Shown here: piece after piece, positions 63,905-64,000 of the stretch
Numbering within the stretch: the first letter of the stretch is position 1
Layout of the letters: each line of letters starts with the position of its first letter
Assembly (NCBI RefSeq): GCF_000422665.1
Contig: NZ_KE383900.1
Span: 113,737 to 177,736, forward strand
DNA from: Ferrimonas senticii DSM 18821
GTDB lineage: Bacteria; Pseudomonadota; Gammaproteobacteria; Enterobacterales; Shewanellaceae
Length of the DNA: 64,000 nucleotides
Direction of reading: 5' to 3'
The notes under the pieces: model-generated
Databases searched by the model: none
Told to the model about the DNA's origin: nothing
What the model saw: only the letters and a program-made list of their open reading frames with translations
Translations under genes and position numbers: made by a program

Positions 63905-64000
63905 CTACAGCTCAATAACGTCATAGCCTAACTGCTGTAACGATTCTAAGTTAGTTTGCTTGTCACCGACCACCAAGATACTCATCTGTGACAGATCCAG
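63905..64000 (-). CDS. C-terminal end of an M16-family (insulinase-like) peptidase, partial
   Basis: The last 31 residues, LDLSQMSILVVGDKQTNLES and on to QLGYDVIEL, before TAG at 63905. The form 'hydrophobic-VVGD-K..L..LG...V' is the usual C-terminal strand of M16 zinc peptidases, and in Shewanella an M16 peptidase gene lies next to gshA. Most of the gene lies beyond the window. Confidence 0.75.
   Translation of the reverse strand: MDLSQMSILVVGDKQTNLESLQQLGYDVIEL

Overview
The window is chromosomal DNA from a marine-type gammaproteobacterium, most likely of the Alteromonadales near Shewanella or Ferrimonas. The evidence is the lspA-fkpB-ispH, ileS-ribF and murJ/rpsT neighbourhood, a sodium-type PomAB stator, gshA beside an M16 peptidase, xseB-ispA-dxs, and the style of the pilin genes. 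The organism is inferred from protein similarity I recall; no search was run.

Layout. 1-8.6 kb: a tRNA-Leu missing its 5' end, a FapA-type DUF342 protein, a SieB-like membrane protein, a TetR regulator, a 43-residue unknown protein, a 9-copy heptanucleotide repeat, a TrmB-like methyltransferase, the ABC transporter yadGH, glnB and nadE. 8.7-35.9 kb: a 27 kb block made almost only of type IV pilus minor pilin and PilY1 genes, in four consecutive modules. 36-43.9 kb: ileS-lspA-fkpB-ispH, ribF, murJ and rpsT. 44-49.1 kb: an M28 peptidase, yajQ, a VanZ-like gene, panE, aroG and a GNAT acetyltransferase. 49.1-53 kb: a LysR regulator divergent from a small membrane protein, an SbtA-type bicarbonate permease and purEK. 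53-59.6 kb: thiI, pomAB and xseB-ispA-dxs. 59.6-64 kb: a repeat-rich gap, a lytic-transglycosylase-like lipoprotein with a possible tiny leader peptide, a LysE exporter, a MITE-like element, gshA and the end of an M16 peptidase.

The pilus block is the outstanding feature. The outer modules (1: 8668-14797; 4: 29765-35884) have pilV-pilW-pilX-pilY1 on the minus strand, a PilY1 with an intact von Willebrand A metal site, and a fimT gene on the opposite strand converging on the end of the operon. The inner modules (2: 14908-22043; 3: 22415-29519) are diverged tandem copies of fimT-pilV-pilW-pilX-pilE-pilY1. Their PilY1 proteins are about 1450 residues long and have an Asp-rich D-x-D-x-D-G loop where the MIDAS motif would be. 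The arrangement is therefore A-B-B'-A'. It gives four FimT, PilV, PilW, PilX and PilY1 proteins and three PilE, but no major pilin, motor ATPase or secretin. Several alternative pilus tips mounted on a pilus encoded elsewhere is the most natural reading, but it is inference. The module 1 pilW carries a -1 frameshift.

A second unusual arrangement is sbtA-purE-purK with 5 bp and -1 bp junctions behind a LysR-type regulator. PurK consumes bicarbonate, so the operon would couple bicarbonate uptake to purine synthesis. The rest is mostly housekeeping: isoprenoids (dxs, ispA, ispH), NAD, glutathione, aromatic amino acids, flavin cofactors, cell wall lipid II flipping and motility.
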